In this document: positions 17,684-29,295 of the stretch, in pieces
Layout of the letters: each line of letters begins with the position of its first letter
Numbering within the stretch: position 1 is the first letter of the stretch
Source: Agromyces sp. Soil535
Lineage (GTDB): Bacteria; Actinomycetota; Actinomycetes; Actinomycetales; Microbacteriaceae
Assembly (NCBI RefSeq): GCF_001428255.1
Contig: NZ_LMRW01000004.1
Location: 1,546 to 65,545, forward strand
Direction: 5' to 3'
DNA: 64,000 bases
Notes under the pieces: generated by a model
What the model saw: the letters and a program-made list of their open reading frames with translations, nothing else
The model's database searches: none
Told to the model about the DNA's origin: nothing
Position numbers and translations under genes: made by a program

Positions 17684-18496
17684 TCAGTCCAGCGGGTCGC
17701 CGTCGCGGCGCACCGGCGCATCGCCGACGAACGCGGTGAACGCCTCGCCGGCGAGCAGTTCGATCGGGCGCGGGCCGGTGTCGGCGTGCCGGATGATCTC
17801 GACAGCGGGCAGGGGTGAGGCGGATGCCGCGAGCACGACGTTGCCGAGACTCGCGTCCTCGACGACCGCGGGTGACGCGAGCGCGATCACCTCGGAGAGC
17901 GTGGAGCCGAGCGTGGCGGCGACCTCGCGGCTCATGGCGAGTCCCGCGGTGGCGAGCGTGTTGACCACGATCACCGCGTCGGGTGCGAGGAGCTGCACGA
18001 GCGCCTCGAAGAACTCCACGGTCGACATGTGGCGTGGCGAGATGCTGCCCGAGAACACGTCGACGATCGCGACGTCGTAGCCCCCCCGGGTGCGCGCTGC
18101 GCGCTCGACCGCCGCCCGGCCGTCGTCGAACTCGACGGTGAGCTCGACGTCGTCGTCGAGCGGCAGCACGCCCAGCACGAAGTCGAGGAGCTCGCGGTGC
18201 AGCTCCACCACGTGCTGCACCGAACCCGGCCGCGTGGCGGCGACGTACCGCGGGATGGTGAGCGCGCCCGCCCCGAGGTGCAGCACCCGAAGGGGCCGGC
18301 CGGCCTCGCGGCATCCGTCGACGACCGCGGCCATGAGCCGTGTGTACTCGAGCTGGAGGTCGAGCGGATCGAGCGGATTCACGTGCGATTGGGTGGTGCC
18401 CTCGACGACGAGCGAGTAGCCGCCGTGCGTGCCGCGCTCGGGCAGCAATCGCGCGCGCACCTGCTCGCCGTCGAGTTGGAGTCGGGGATCTCCCAT
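17684..18496 (-). CDS. spermidine synthase-like methyltransferase-fold protein
   Basis: 270-residue Rossmann-fold protein of the spermidine synthase family. The nucleotide-binding loop is VLHLGAGALTIPRYVAATRP (residues 71-90), followed by the acidic VVELHRELLD and the IVDVFSGSISPRHMST segment where the catalytic region lies. No membrane segments are present. Its usual annotation is fused-MFS/spermidine synthase-like. No polyamine pathway gene is nearby, so polyamine synthesis is uncertain. The ATG is chosen because TAGTGT ends 7 nt upstream, giving a leaderless message; a GTG three codons earlier lies inside that hexamer. The LVIVD gene starts 2 nt after this gene's stop. Confidence 0.78.
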   Translation of the reverse strand: MGDPRLQLDGEQVRARLLPERGTHGGYSLVVEGTTQSHVNPLDPLDLQLEYTRLMAAVVDGCREAGRPLRVLHLGAGALTIPRYVAATRPGSVQHVVELHRELLDFVLGVLPLDDDVELTVEFDDGRAAVERAARTRGGYDVAIVDVFSGSISPRHMSTVEFFEALVQLLAPDAVIVVNTLATAGLAMSREVAATLGSTLSEVIALASPAVVEDASLGNVVLAASASPLPAVEIIRHADTGPRPIELLAGEAFTAFVGDAPVRRDGDPLD

Positions 18497-18503
18497 GCGT
18501 TCC

Positions 18504-18509
18504 ACACTA
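18504..18509 (-). promoter_or_regulatory. -10 hexamer for leaderless spermidine-synthase-like gene
   Basis: TAGTGT on the minus strand, 7 nt before the chosen ATG, with no ribosome site between. It would drive the three-gene minus-strand unit that continues through the LVIVD and DUF305 genes. Confidence 0.45.
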
Positions 18510-18567
18510 GGTCGGGGGTAGACCGCAGGCCAGACGCCGCGGCGACATCGGACTCATCGGGGTGGAG

Positions 18568-18598
18568 TTGCCCCGGGGACACGCCCGCCGCCTATGAT
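18568..18598 (+). promoter_or_regulatory. promoter of FemABX gene
   Basis: TTGCCC (18568-18573) and TATGAT (18593-18598) separated by 19 nt. The -10 is near consensus. It implies a leader of about 65 nt before the GTG start. Confidence 0.5.
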
Positions 18599-18668
18599 GT
18601 GCGCCAAGGGCGTTGCATCCGATGGCGGGACGGGGTCCGCCGCAGGGTGCCGGGGGGATGGAGGCGCA

Positions 18669-19691
18669 GTGCGGGCGGTCCAGTCTGAGCAGGTCTCGGT
18701 CGGGTGGGACGACCGCGTGCTCGCGACGCACACCATTCCTCACTTCATGCAGTCGAGCACCTGGGAGGCGGTGCGGTCGGGCGGCCCGTGGCACGTCACA
18801 CGTCGCGGCCTCGGCGTCGAGCGCGACTACCCGGCGCTGGTGTTCGAGCGCCTCGCCGAGGGATTCGGCATCCTCGAGCACCTGCCTCGCGTGAGCGGGC
18901 TCACGCCCGACGACGTACCGGCGTTGAGCGAGCGGATCCGCGCCGGTCGGGGCACGGCGTTCGCCACGAAGATCGAGGTGTGCCAGCCGCGCGACGAGAT
19001 GCTCGTCGCCGCGTTCCAGGCGGACGGCTGGCTGCCCACCCGCGCGTCGCAGTACCGGCACACCGTTATCGTCGACACCGGCATGTCGGAGGAGGACATC
19101 CTCGCGGGCATGAAGAAGCGGGCGAGGGCCGAGATCCGTGCAGCCGAACGCAACGGCGTGGTCGTCGGCCGCGTCGAGCTCAGCGAGGCGAACCGTCGCA
19201 GCATGATCGAGCTCGTGCGCGAGACCGAGGAGCGCTCCGGGGCGTTCTTCCGCCGATCCGGCTACCTCGAGCGCGTGTGGACGACGTTCGTGCATGACGA
19301 TCGCGGGCAGTTGTACTTCGCGTGGCACGAGGGGCGTGTGGTCGCGGGCGCATTCGTCGCGCGGTACGGAAGCAACGCCTGGTACAAGGACGGCGGCTCG
19401 CTGCGGGACCAGCCCCAGCTCATGGCGTCGCGCCTGCTGCAGTGGGGGATCATCTGCGATCTCGCCGAGATGGGCATCGAGCGCTATGAGCTCGGCCATG
19501 TGCCGCCGCCCGACGAGCCCGACGCGCCGGGGCAGGGCATCCTCACCTTCAAGGGCGCATTCGCGCAGGACGTGCTCGAGTACATGCCCGCGTTCCAGCT
19601 CTCGCACGAGGATCGCGCCGAGGCGTGGCGTCGGGGCGAGGGCGCGTTCCTCGCGGAGCACCTCGAGCGCACCGGCGACTACTGGTACTGA
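18669..19691 (+). CDS. FemABX-family peptidyltransferase
   Basis: 340-residue protein of the FemABX/GNAT fold, enzymes that add amino acids from aminoacyl-tRNA to the lipid II peptide or transfer related acyl groups. Family features visible are HTIPHFMQSSTW near the N-terminus, the middle block GMKKRARAEIRAAERNGV and the C-terminal YELGHVPPPDEPDAPGQGI with LTFKGAFAQDVLEY. No coiled-coil insert as in FemA/B is seen, so the long seryl-tRNA-synthetase-like arm is absent. The GTG start has GGAGG 4 nt upstream; an open frame with an ATG pair at 18594 overlaps the promoter and is rejected. Acceptor and amino acid cannot be told from sequence. Confidence 0.82.
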   Translation: MRAVQSEQVSVGWDDRVLATHTIPHFMQSSTWEAVRSGGPWHVTRRGLGVERDYPALVFERLAEGFGILEHLPRVSGLTPDDVPALSERIRAGRGTAFATKIEVCQPRDEMLVAAFQADGWLPTRASQYRHTVIVDTGMSEEDILAGMKKRARAEIRAAERNGVVVGRVELSEANRRSMIELVRETEERSGAFFRRSGYLERVWTTFVHDDRGQLYFAWHEGRVVAGAFVARYGSNAWYKDGGSLRDQPQLMASRLLQWGIICDLAEMGIERYELGHVPPPDEPDAPGQGILTFKGAFAQDVLEYMPAFQLSHEDRAEAWRRGEGAFLAEHLERTGDYWY

Positions 19692-19708
19692 GCATCGCGT
19701 TGCGAACG

Positions 19709-19751
19709 CTTACAGCACGGTAAGTAGCGCGGATGCCCGACGCGCTACAGT
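19709..19751 (+). promoter_or_regulatory. inverted repeat and -10 before GH1 gene
   Basis: CTTAC (19709-19713) and GTAAG (19720-19724) form an inverted repeat with a 6-nt spacer. It sits 21 nt before TACAGT (19746-19751), the likely -10 of the beta-glucosidase gene. This places the repeat at the -35 region, where a repressor or activator could act. No recognisable -35 was found. Confidence 0.35.
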
Positions 19752-19799
19752 GAACCGCGGCGGCAGCGGATGCCGCGACTCGACGACTGGAGCACGACG

Positions 19800-21233
19800 A
19801 TGACCACCGGCTCGGCCGACTACCGCGACGCGGGCCTCGCCTTCCCCGAAGACTTCCTGTTCGGATCGGCGACGGCCTCGTACCAGATCGAGGGCGCCGT
19901 GCACGAGGACGGGCGCGGGCCCTCCATCTGGGACACGTTCAGCCACACGCCCGGCAAGGTGTGGGACGGCGACACGGGCGACTCCGCCTGCGACCACTAC
20001 CACCGCTGGGAGGCAGACCTCGACCTCATGCGGGAGCTCGGCCTCGAGGCGTACCGCTTCTCCATCGCATGGCCGCGCGTCCAGCCCACCGGGCGCGGAC
20101 CGGCCAACGAGGCCGGCCTCGCATTCTACGAGCGGCTCGTCGACGGGCTCATCGCCCGCGGCATCCGGCCCATCGCCACGCTCTACCACTGGGACCTCCC
20201 GCAGGCGCTCGAGGAGGAGGGCGGCTGGGCGAACCGCGCCACGGCCGAGGCGTTCGCCGACTACGCCCGCATCGTCGGTGAGCGCCTCGGCGACCGCATC
20301 GCCGTCTGGACCACGCTCAACGAGCCGTGGTGCAGCGCGTACCTCGGCTACGGCTCAGGCGCCCACGCGCCGGGGCTCATGGACGGCGCGAAGGCGCTCG
20401 CCGCGGTGCACCACCTGAACCTCGCGCACGGGCTCGCGATCGCCGCGCTCCGCGAGGTCGTCACGAACGACCCGGGCTACTCGATCACGCTCAACCTGCA
20501 CGTCATCCGTCCGTCCGGCCCGACCGGTGCGGAGGCGGCGCGACGCATCGACGGCCTCGCCAATCGCGTGTTCCTCGGGCCGCTCCTGGACGGTGAGTAT
20601 CCGGCCGACGTGATCGCAGACACCGCCGAGGTCACCGACTGGTCGTTCGTGAAGCCGGGCGACACCGAGCTCATCCGACAGCCGATCTCGCTGCTCGGCG
20701 TCAACTACTACTCGACCGTCACCATGCAGATGTGGGACGGCGTGTCGCCCCGCGCGCACGCCGACGGCCACAAGGACATGGGCGGCACGCCGTGGCCGGG
20801 CTCGGAGCACGTCGAGTTCCTCGAGCAGCCGGGTCCCTACACCGCCATGGGCTGGAACATCGACCCGTCGGGCCTCGAGGACCTGCTCATCGCACTGCAC
20901 GAGGCCTACCCGTCGCTGCCGCTGATGGTCACCGAGAACGGCGCGGCCTTCGACGACGTCGTGACCGAGGAGACCGACGGCCCGGCCGTGCACGACGCCG
21001 ACCGCGTCGACTACCTCCGCCGGCACTTCACCGCCGCGCACCGCGCCATGGGCCGCGGCGTCGACCTGCGCGGGTACCAGGTGTGGTCGTTGCTGGACAA
21101 CTTCGAGTGGGGATACGGGTACTCCAAGCGCTTCGGCATCGTCCGCGTCGACTACGACACGCTCGAGCGCCTGCCCAAGGACAGCGCGAAGTGGTACGCG
21201 GAGCTCATCCGCACCAGGGCGATCCCGGCCTAG
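19800..21233 (+). CDS. GH1 beta-glucosidase
   Basis: 477-residue glycoside hydrolase family 1 enzyme, a retaining (alpha/beta)8-barrel hydrolase of beta-glucosides. The N-terminal signature [20 protein letters not shown] is complete. The acid/base glutamate is in TLNEPW (Glu175) and the nucleophile in VTENGAAF (Glu379). [20 protein letters not shown] near the C-terminus supplies the aglycone-site residues. There is no signal peptide, so it is cytoplasmic and should act on imported disaccharides. The ATG with GGAG 7 nt upstream is preferred over an in-frame ATG 30 nt earlier. No ABC sugar transporter or LacI gene adjoins it. Its stop codon overlaps the opposite-strand stop of the YbdK gene. 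Confidence 0.95.
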   Translation: MTTGSADYRDAGLAFPEDFLFGSATASYQIEGAVHEDGRGPSIWDTFSHTPGKVWDGDTGDSACDHYHRWEADLDLMRELGLEAYRFSIAWPRVQPTGRGPANEAGLAFYERLVDGLIARGIRPIATLYHWDLPQALEEEGGWANRATAEAFADYARIVGERLGDRIAVWTTLNEPWCSAYLGYGSGAHAPGLMDGAKALAAVHHLNLAHGLAIAALREVVTNDPGYSITLNLHVIRPSGPTGAEAARRIDGLANRVFLGPLLDGEYPADVIADTAEVTDWSFVKPGDTELIRQPISLLGVNYYSTVTMQMWDGVSPRAHADGHKDMGGTPWPGSEHVEFLEQPGPYTAMGWNIDPSGLEDLLIALHEAYPSLPLMVTENGAAFDDVVTEETDGPAVHDADRVDYLRRHFTAAHRAMGRGVDLRGYQVWSLLDNFEWGYGYSKRFGIVRVDYDTLERLPKDSAKWYAELIRTRAIPA

Positions 21234-22399
21234 GTGCCGGGTGGTGCGGCATCCGGGAGCGGGGTCATGCCCTCCCGCAGCTCGCGCGCGAGATGGGCGA
21301 CGACGGCCGTGAGGTCGCCGCCTGCCGCCTCGGCGACGCGCAACTGCCGCTGGTAGCTCGCGCCGCCCCCGAGGGTGGCGCGCACGAGCTGCAGTTCCGC
21401 CTGGCAGCCGAGCCGCTCCGCGACCGGCACCAGCGTCGTGAGGAGGTCGCTCAGGTCGTCGCCGACGAGCCGCTCGGTGCCGGCGACATCCGTGATGATC
21501 TCGGCGTCCATGCCGTAGCGCGCGGCGCGCCACTTGTTCTCGCGCACGTACCACGGCTGCAGCACGGTGAGGGTCTCGCCGCGGTCGAGGCGCTCGCTCA
21601 TCCACTCGACGAGGCACTGCACCAGGGCGCCGATCGCCGCGATCTCCGCCGCCGTCGACACGCCGTCGCAGACGCGCACCTCGACCGTGCCCCAACGCGG
21701 CGACGGCCGGATGTCCCAGCGCACCTCGCTGTGGTCCTCGATCACCCCGGTGCGGACGAGGTCGTCGACGTACCGCTCGTAGGCGGGCCAGTCTGCGAGC
21801 GGGTAGGGCAGCCCCGCCGTGGGGAGCTGCTGGAACATCAGCGCGCGATTCGACGCGTAGCCCGTCTCGACGCCCGCCCAGAACGGGCTCGACGCCGACA
21901 GCGCCTGCAGGTGCGGCAGGTACGCCAGGAGCCCGTCGAGGATCGGCAGCGCCTTGTCGCGGTCCTCGATGCCCACGTGCACGTGCACGCCCCAGATCAT
22001 CATGTTGCGCCCCCACCAGCGGGTGCGCTCGATGAGCTTGTGGTATCGCGGCTTGTCGGTGAGGTGCTGGTCGTACCACTGGCTGAACGGGTGCGAGCCA
22101 CTGCAGACGAGCTCGTACTCGCCGAGCTCGTCGATCACCGCGCGCACCTCGGCGAGCTGGCCCTCGAGGTCCGCGACCGCGTCCGCCACCCGCTCGTGCA
22201 CGCTGCTCACGAGCTCGACCGTGTTGGTGAGCAGCTCGGAGGTGATCCACGGGTGCTTCCCTCCCGCGCTGCGCTCGTCGAGCACCTCGAGCACCCGGTC
22301 GGCGACCGATGCGAGCTCGCCCGTGGCGCGGTCGACGATCGCGATCTCCCACTCGATCCCGACGGTGGAGCGCGCCGAGCGCGCGAACTCGATGTGCAT
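21230..22399 (-). CDS. YbdK-type carboxylate-amine ligase (GCS2 family)
   Basis: 389-residue ATP-grasp-like ligase of the glutamate-cysteine ligase type 2 family (YbdK/EgtA-like). The N-terminal [12 protein letters not shown], the [12 protein letters not shown] histidine segment and [19 protein letters not shown] are characteristic. Such enzymes make gamma-glutamyl peptides weakly; in actinobacteria with mycothiol the real substrate is often unknown. The start is fixed by an excellent ribosome site (GGAGGTGATC) 8 nt upstream; extending to an ATG pair at 22447 would add a basic arginine-rich tail not typical of the family. Converges with the GH1 gene, the two stops sharing CTAG. Confidence 0.9.
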   Translation of the reverse strand: MHIEFARSARSTVGIEWEIAIVDRATGELASVADRVLEVLDERSAGGKHPWITSELLTNTVELVSSVHERVADAVADLEGQLAEVRAVIDELGEYELVCSGSHPFSQWYDQHLTDKPRYHKLIERTRWWGRNMMIWGVHVHVGIEDRDKALPILDGLLAYLPHLQALSASSPFWAGVETGYASNRALMFQQLPTAGLPYPLADWPAYERYVDDLVRTGVIEDHSEVRWDIRPSPRWGTVEVRVCDGVSTAAEIAAIGALVQCLVEWMSERLDRGETLTVLQPWYVRENKWRAARYGMDAEIITDVAGTERLVGDDLSDLLTTLVPVAERLGCQAELQLVRATLGGGASYQRQLRVAEAAGGDLTAVVAHLARELREGMTPLPDAAPPGT

Positions 22400-22464
22400 G
22401 CCCGGATCACCTCCCGATCGACGGATGCGCCGACGTCGGCTCATCATGGCACGCGAGCACGGCG

Positions 22465-22470
22465 ATTATC
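22465..22470 (-). promoter_or_regulatory. -10 hexamer for YbdK gene
   Basis: GATAAT on the minus strand, about 65 nt before the start. The remaining roughly 150 nt of this divergent region show no clear promoter for rpsP. Confidence 0.4.
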
Positions 22471-22621
22471 CTTCCGACGCGAAATCTGCAAGAATGGTCA
22501 GTCGAGTTCTGTACCGCCCGACCCTCTATCCGGCGCGCAGAGCCCCATTGAGCTTCCGCCGAGTGTGCACCCCACGCTCACGGCTGTCAGTTCGCTTACC
22601 TCACAACACTTCAGGAGAATT

Positions 22622-23032
22622 GTGGCTGTCAAGATCCGTCTCAAGCGCCTCGGCAAGATCCGTGCGCCGTACTACCGCATCGTCGTCGCCGACTCGCGCA
22701 CCAAGCGCGACGGTCGCGTGATCGAGGAGATCGGCAAGTACCACCCCACCCAGAACCCCTCGTTCATCGAGGTCGACTCCGACCGCGCCCAGTACTGGCT
22801 CTCCGTCGGCGCCCAGCCGACCGAGCAGGTCACGGCGATCCTCAAGCTCACCGGCGACTGGGGCAGGTTCAAGGGCGACAAGGACGCGAAGTCCACCGTG
22901 CAGGTCGCGGCACCCAAGGCCGAGTTCGTCGCCGACGAGAAGAAGAAGCCGGTCCTCAAGCCGAAGTCGGAGAAGCCCGCGAAGGCCGAAGAGGCCCCCG
23001 CAGCCGACGAGACCGCGACGGACGAGGCGTAG
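22622..23032 (+). CDS. rpsP: 30S ribosomal protein S16
   Basis: 136-residue S16. The first 80 residues ([20 protein letters not shown] onward) match the conserved protein. The last 50 or so residues are a Lys/Ala/Glu-rich extension usual in actinobacteria. The GTG start follows AGGAG by 4 nt. It opens the rpsP-khpA-rimM-trmD unit, with gaps of 3, 1 and 10 nt, the standard actinobacterial order. Confidence 0.96.
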   Translation: MAVKIRLKRLGKIRAPYYRIVVADSRTKRDGRVIEEIGKYHPTQNPSFIEVDSDRAQYWLSVGAQPTEQVTAILKLTGDWGRFKGDKDAKSTVQVAAPKAEFVADEKKKPVLKPKSEKPAKAEEAPAADETATDEA

Positions 23033-23035
23033 GCC

Positions 23036-23272
23036 TTGCTCCAGTCCGCGCTCGAGCACCTCGTCAAGGGGATCGTCGATCACCCTGACGACGTGAAGGT
23101 CGTCTCCGCGTCGAGCGCACGCGGCGAGGTCCTCGAGGTTCACGTGAACCCCGAGGACCTCGGTCGCGTGATCGGCCGCGCCGGCCGCACCGCGAAGGCG
23201 CTCCGCACGCTCGTCACCGCACTCGCCGACGGCCGCCGCGTCCGCGTCGACGTCGTCGACACCGACGACTGA
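23036..23272 (+). CDS. khpA: KH-domain RNA-binding protein KhpA
   Basis: 78-residue single KH-domain protein. The GRVIGRAGRTAKALRTLV helix-turn-helix loop is the GxxG RNA-binding motif. KhpA proteins form dimers with KhpB/EloR-type partners and affect RNA stability and cell division in Gram-positives. Translation starts at a TTG three bases after the rpsP stop; the second residues LQSALEHLVKGIVDHPDDV match the family N-terminus, which supports the rare start codon. Confidence 0.92.
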   Translation: MLQSALEHLVKGIVDHPDDVKVVSASSARGEVLEVHVNPEDLGRVIGRAGRTAKALRTLVTALADGRRVRVDVVDTDD

Positions 23273-23273
23273 C

Positions 23274-23870
23274 GTGGCCGGCGCACCCCGGACGCAACTG
23301 AGGGTCGGCCGCCTCACCAAGGCGCACGGCCTGAAGGGCGCCATCAAGCTCGAGCTCTACACCGACGACCCAGAGCGCCGCTTCGTGCCGGGCGCCGAGT
23401 TCTCGCTGCAGGTGCCCGAAGCGTCGCCATGGCACGGCAGGCACCTCACCCTCCGCGAGCTTCGCTGGTACAACGGGCATCCGGTCGGCTTCTTCCAGGG
23501 CATCGACGACCGCACCGCGGCAGAGGGCCTCGTGAAGGCCATCCTCTGGGTCGACCACGTCGACGAGGAGGCACCCGAGCCCGACGCGTGGTACGACCAC
23601 CAGCTCGTCGGGCTCGCGGTGATCCGCGACGGCGAGAGGATCGGCGAGGTCACCCACGTCGACCACCTGCCGGCGCAGGACCTCCTCATCGTCAAGTCCC
23701 ACGGCCGAGAGGTCATGGTGCCGTTCGTCGCCGCCATCGTGCCCGAGGTCGATCTCGCCGCCGGCACGATCACCGTGACCCCGCCGTCCGGGCTCTTCGA
23801 GGAGCTCCCCGACGACGCCGCCGGCGAGGAGCCCGCGGCATCCGATCGCACCGACGACGCCGCCGAGTAG
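23274..23870 (+). CDS. rimM: ribosome maturation factor RimM
   Basis: 198-residue RimM, which binds S19 and assists maturation of the 30S head. The N-terminal domain has [17 protein letters not shown] and [14 protein letters not shown]; the C-terminal PRC-barrel has [20 protein letters not shown] and [20 protein letters not shown] short acidic tail follows. The GTG start is one base after the khpA stop. trmD is 10 nt downstream, the near-universal partner. Confidence 0.95.
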   Translation: MAGAPRTQLRVGRLTKAHGLKGAIKLELYTDDPERRFVPGAEFSLQVPEASPWHGRHLTLRELRWYNGHPVGFFQGIDDRTAAEGLVKAILWVDHVDEEAPEPDAWYDHQLVGLAVIRDGERIGEVTHVDHLPAQDLLIVKSHGREVMVPFVAAIVPEVDLAAGTITVTPPSGLFEELPDDAAGEEPAASDRTDDAAE

Positions 23871-23880
23871 GGTCGGCGTC

Positions 23881-24570
23881 ATGCGGATCGACATCGTCAC
23901 GATCTTCCCCGAGTTCTTCTCGGTGCTCGACCTGTCGCTCCTCGGCAAGGCGCGCCAGTCGGGCCTCATCGAGGTCCGCACGCACGACCTGCGCGACCAC
24001 ACCCACGACCGCCATCGCACCGTCGACGACACGCCCTACGGGGGCGGCGCCGGCATGGTCATGAAGCCCGAGCCGTGGGGCGAGGCGCTCGACGCGATCG
24101 TCGGCGACGGGGCATCCGACGGGCTGCTCGTGGTGCCGTCGCCCGCCGGCGAGCCGTTCACGCAGGCGACCGCCCGTGAGCTCGCCGCCGAGGAGCACCT
24201 CGTGTTCGCCTGCGGGCGCTACGAGGGCATCGACCAACGCGTCGTCGATCACTACGCCGAGCGGATGCGGGTGCGCCTCATCAGCCTCGGCGACTACGTG
24301 CTGAACGGTGGCGAGGTGGCCGTCATGGCCATGATCGAGGCAGCGGGCCGGCTCGTGCCCGGCGTGGTCGGCAACCCCGAGAGCCTCGTCGAGGAGTCCC
24401 ACGAGGACGGACTGCTCGAGTACCCCAGCTACACGAAGCCCGCCACCTGGCGCGGGCTCGACGTGCCGCCCGTGCTGCTCTCCGGCAACCACGGCGCGAT
24501 CGCCGCGTGGCGGCATGAGCAGCAGGTCGAGCGCACGCGCCTGGTGCGCCCCGAACTCCTCGACGGTTGA
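23881..24570 (+). CDS. trmD: tRNA (guanine-N1)-methyltransferase TrmD
   Basis: 229-residue SPOUT-class methyltransferase that makes m1G37 in tRNAs reading CNN codons. The trefoil-knot sequences are clear: [19 protein letters not shown] and [20 protein letters not shown], with the [17 protein letters not shown] loop. The start [13 protein letters not shown] is the family N-terminus. Last gene of the rpsP unit. Confidence 0.96.
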   Translation: MRIDIVTIFPEFFSVLDLSLLGKARQSGLIEVRTHDLRDHTHDRHRTVDDTPYGGGAGMVMKPEPWGEALDAIVGDGASDGLLVVPSPAGEPFTQATARELAAEEHLVFACGRYEGIDQRVVDHYAERMRVRLISLGDYVLNGGEVAVMAMIEAAGRLVPGVVGNPESLVEESHEDGLLEYPSYTKPATWRGLDVPPVLLSGNHGAIAAWRHEQQVERTRLVRPELLDG

Positions 24571-24617
24571 CCCGGCGACGCGGGCGCGCGGGCCTCGCGG
24601 GCGGGCGTGAGCCAGTC

Positions 24618-24677
24618 TTCACGTCCCGGAAACATGCGGGTGCCGTTCGCGAAACACGCCGTGCATAGCGTCGAAAC
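24618..24677 (+). promoter_or_regulatory. GlnR-type operator array
   Basis: Three GAAAC blocks start at 24629, 24651 and 24673, exactly 22 bp apart. Each is preceded at 6 nt by a five-base block: TTCAC (24618), GTGCC (24640) and TGCAT (24662). This fits the published GlnR box layout of gTnAC, 6 nt, GaAAC, repeated every 22 bp. The first pair fits best; the third is weakest. It ends 54 nt before the chelatase gene start. Regulation by GlnR is inferred; glnR is not in the window. Confidence 0.65.
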
Positions 24678-24730
24678 CGGCGGGCGAGACGGGATTCCGC
24701 CGGAGAGCGCGGGGTTCGGAGATGGTCGGG

Positions 24731-25483
24731 ATGAGCAGGGCCGGCCTCCCGGCGGAAGGACCCGGCTCGCACCCGCTCCGGCTCGTCGCCGTGACGCATG
24801 GCGCCCCGTCCGCGGCGAACCGCGAAGCGGTGATCCGGCTCGTCGACGCCGTCGCCTCGGAGCGGCCTGACCTCGACGTGTCGATCAGCTTCGTCGACGC
24901 GAGCAACGCCGACGTGGCCGCCGCCCTCGCCGCCGATGCTGAGGCCGACGCGGTCATCGTGCCGCTCGTGCTCTCGGCCGGCTTCCACGTGCGCACCGGC
25001 CTCTCGCTCGGGCTCGACCGCATCGGCGGGGGAGCCCAGCTCGCCGCCGAGCTCGGTCCAGACGATCGCATCGTCGCCGTGCTCGCGGAGCGGCTCGGCG
25101 CCCTCGGGCTCGCCGACGACGACGCCGTGCTGCTCGCGGCAGCCGGATCGAACGACCCGCGCGCCGTCCGGGAGTGCTTCGAGACCGCGCGTCGCCTCGG
25201 TCAGCGGCTGGGTCGTCCGGTGACCGTGGGGTTCATCGCCGCGGCGATCCCGCGACTGCCCGACGCCATCGAGATGATCCGCGAGGTGCACCCCGGATCA
25301 CGAGTCGTCGTCGGCCCCTACCTGCTCGCACCCGGGACGTTCTACGACGCGGCGACCGGTGCGGGTGGCGACCTCATCGCCGATCCGCTGCTCCTGCCCG
25401 ACCGTCCCGCCCCGCGTGAGCTCGTCGAGCTCGTGCTGGAGCGCTACGCCGACGTGGACGCCGACCGGTGGGAGCGGGCATGA
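24731..25483 (+). CDS. sirohydrochlorin chelatase-family protein (CbiX/SirB), copy 1
   Basis: 250-residue two-domain protein of the CbiX/SirB family that inserts Fe or Co into sirohydrochlorin. The N-terminal active-site histidine is in VTHGAPS, and the second in LSAGFHVRTGL. Both are in positions equivalent to those of the paralogue at the other end of the nitrate locus. The ATG at this start has GGAG 9 nt upstream; another ATG 9 nt earlier abuts that GGAG and is unlikely. A GlnR-type array lies just upstream, so it probably supplies siroheme for NirB under nitrogen limitation. It converges with the nitrate reductase flavoprotein gene. Confidence 0.85.
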   Translation: MSRAGLPAEGPGSHPLRLVAVTHGAPSAANREAVIRLVDAVASERPDLDVSISFVDASNADVAAALAADAEADAVIVPLVLSAGFHVRTGLSLGLDRIGGGAQLAAELGPDDRIVAVLAERLGALGLADDDAVLLAAAGSNDPRAVRECFETARRLGQRLGRPVTVGFIAAAIPRLPDAIEMIREVHPGSRVVVGPYLLAPGTFYDAATGAGGDLIADPLLLPDRPAPRELVELVLERYADVDADRWERA

Positions 25484-25538
25484 CCCAGCGCCCGGGGCTG
25501 CCGTAGGGTCGCCGTGCCGCCCGCCGCGTGACGGAGCC

Positions 25539-25557
25539 CCGCTCACCGCCTGAGCGG
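25539..25557. terminator. possible bidirectional terminator
   Basis: CCGCTCA (25539-25545) and TGAGCGG (25551-25557) form a 7-bp stem with the loop CCGCC between convergent genes. There is no T tract on either side, so termination is only suggested by position. Confidence 0.35.
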
Positions 25558-25568
25558 TGCGGGCGCGC

Positions 25569-27172
25569 TCACGCCGTGAGGCTGGGCGTCCCGTCGGCCT
25601 CGGCCGCACGTGCGAGCACGTCGGCGATCCGGCCCTTGCATCCGCCGCAGCCCGTGCCGGCACGCGTGTCGCGACCGACGCACTCGACCGTGGTGTTGCC
25701 GCACGCCGCGGACTCCTCGATCCGCCCGACGGTCACGCCGTTGCACCAGCACACCGTGGTCGCCGGCGCGAACGCGTCGGCGTCGGCGCTCGGGTCGTAG
25801 TCGGGGCCGTCGAACCGGAGCAGGAGCGAGCGGTCGGCGGGCAGTTCGCTGCGCCGCTCGAACAGGAGCGTGAGCTCGGCGGCGGTGCGCGGCATCCCGA
25901 CGCTCACGAAGCCTGTCAGGGTGCCGTCCTCGGTCACCATCTTCACGTAGCGGAGATGCTCGGGGTCGGCCCACTGGGAGACGCGACGGCGCGGATGCAG
26001 CGTGTCGTCGTCCCACGGGTCGGCGGTGATCTCGCCGACGGCGACCACGTCGATGTGCTCGGCCTTCAGCATCACGATGGGGTCGCGCTCGGCCGGCGCC
26101 GCGGCATCAGTTGCCCGGCCCTCCGCCTCGGCCGCGAACTCGCCGGCGAGCCAGGCGGCCTGCCGCCAGCCCGGGCCGATGAGGCCCGACGGTGCGCCCG
26201 GCAGCACGCGCTGGCCGGCGAGCTCCTCGGTGCGCTCGACGACCTGGGCGCAGTCGCCGATCGCGTACACGTGCGGGTCGCTCCACGACTGCAGCCGCGG
26301 GTTCACCACGATCCCGACGCCGGTGCGCAGGCCAGCGAGGGTGGCGAGCTCGTTGCGGGGACTGACGCCGCACGAGAGCACGAGCAGGTCACCGCGCAAC
26401 TGCTTGCCGTCGGCGGTCACGAGCATGTCGAAGCGGCGGCGGCCGTCGTCGTCGGTGCGGAACGCGACCGCCTCGGCGCGGCTGTGCGCGATGACGGTGA
26501 TGCCGGTCCGACGGAGCGCCGAGCGCAACACCTGCCCACCTCCGCGGTCGAGGTTGCGGGGCATAGGATGCGGGCCGTGGTGCACCACGCAGACCTGCGC
26601 GCCCGCATGGGCGGCGGCCAGCGCGAGCTCGAGCCCGAGCACGCCCGCCCCGAGCACGACGATGCGGCGCCGACCGCGCACGGCGTCGAGCACCCGCTCG
26701 GCGTCGGCGAGGTCGCGCAGCGCGGTGATGCCCTCGGGCAGCTCGTCGTCGCGCGCCACCAGGTGGCGCGCGTACTTCTCGAGCGACGACAGGTCGCGCC
26801 GATGGCGCTCGACGCCGTCGAGCGTGGGCACGTTCGCGCGCGACCCCGTGGCGAGGACGAGCCGGTCGTAGCCGAGCTCCTCGCCGTTGCTCAGCCGAAC
26901 CGTCCGCGCGGCACGGTCGATCGAGGTCGCCGCGACGCCGAGGAGCACGCGGGCCCCAGCCTCCTCGGCCATCGCGCGGTCGCCGACGATCATCGCGTCG
27001 AGGTCGGTGTTGCCCACCGCGTACTCGGCCACGAGCACGCGGTTGTAGGCCTCCACGTCCTCGCCCGCGACGATCGTGAGCTCCACGGCACCGCTCCGCA
27101 CCGAGGGCAGCAGCTCCTCGACGAATCGGGCGCCGACGGGTCCGTAGCCGACGAGGACGATCCTGAGTGCGC

Positions 27173-27176
<4 letters not shown>
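25569..27176 (-). CDS. NAD(P)H-dependent flavoprotein partner of nitrate reductase, BFD domain
   Basis: 535-residue FAD/NAD pyridine nucleotide-disulfide oxidoreductase. The first Rossmann loop is VLVGYGPVGARFVEELL and the second VVLGAGVLGLELALAA. FAD contact VYAIGDCAQV is near residue 300. The C-terminal 60 residues are a BFD-like [2Fe-2S] domain with CWC, then C and CGGC cysteines (AGTGCGGCKGRIADVL). This matches the electron-donor subunit of assimilatory nitrate reductase (NasB/NasC-like in other bacteria). Its ATG overlaps the narB stop by 4 nt, so the subunits are made together. It reads like a one-flavin, NirB N-terminal half without the siroheme part. Confidence 0.87.
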
Positions 27177-29284
<2,108 letters not shown>

Positions 29285-29295
29285 CTGATCTCGAT

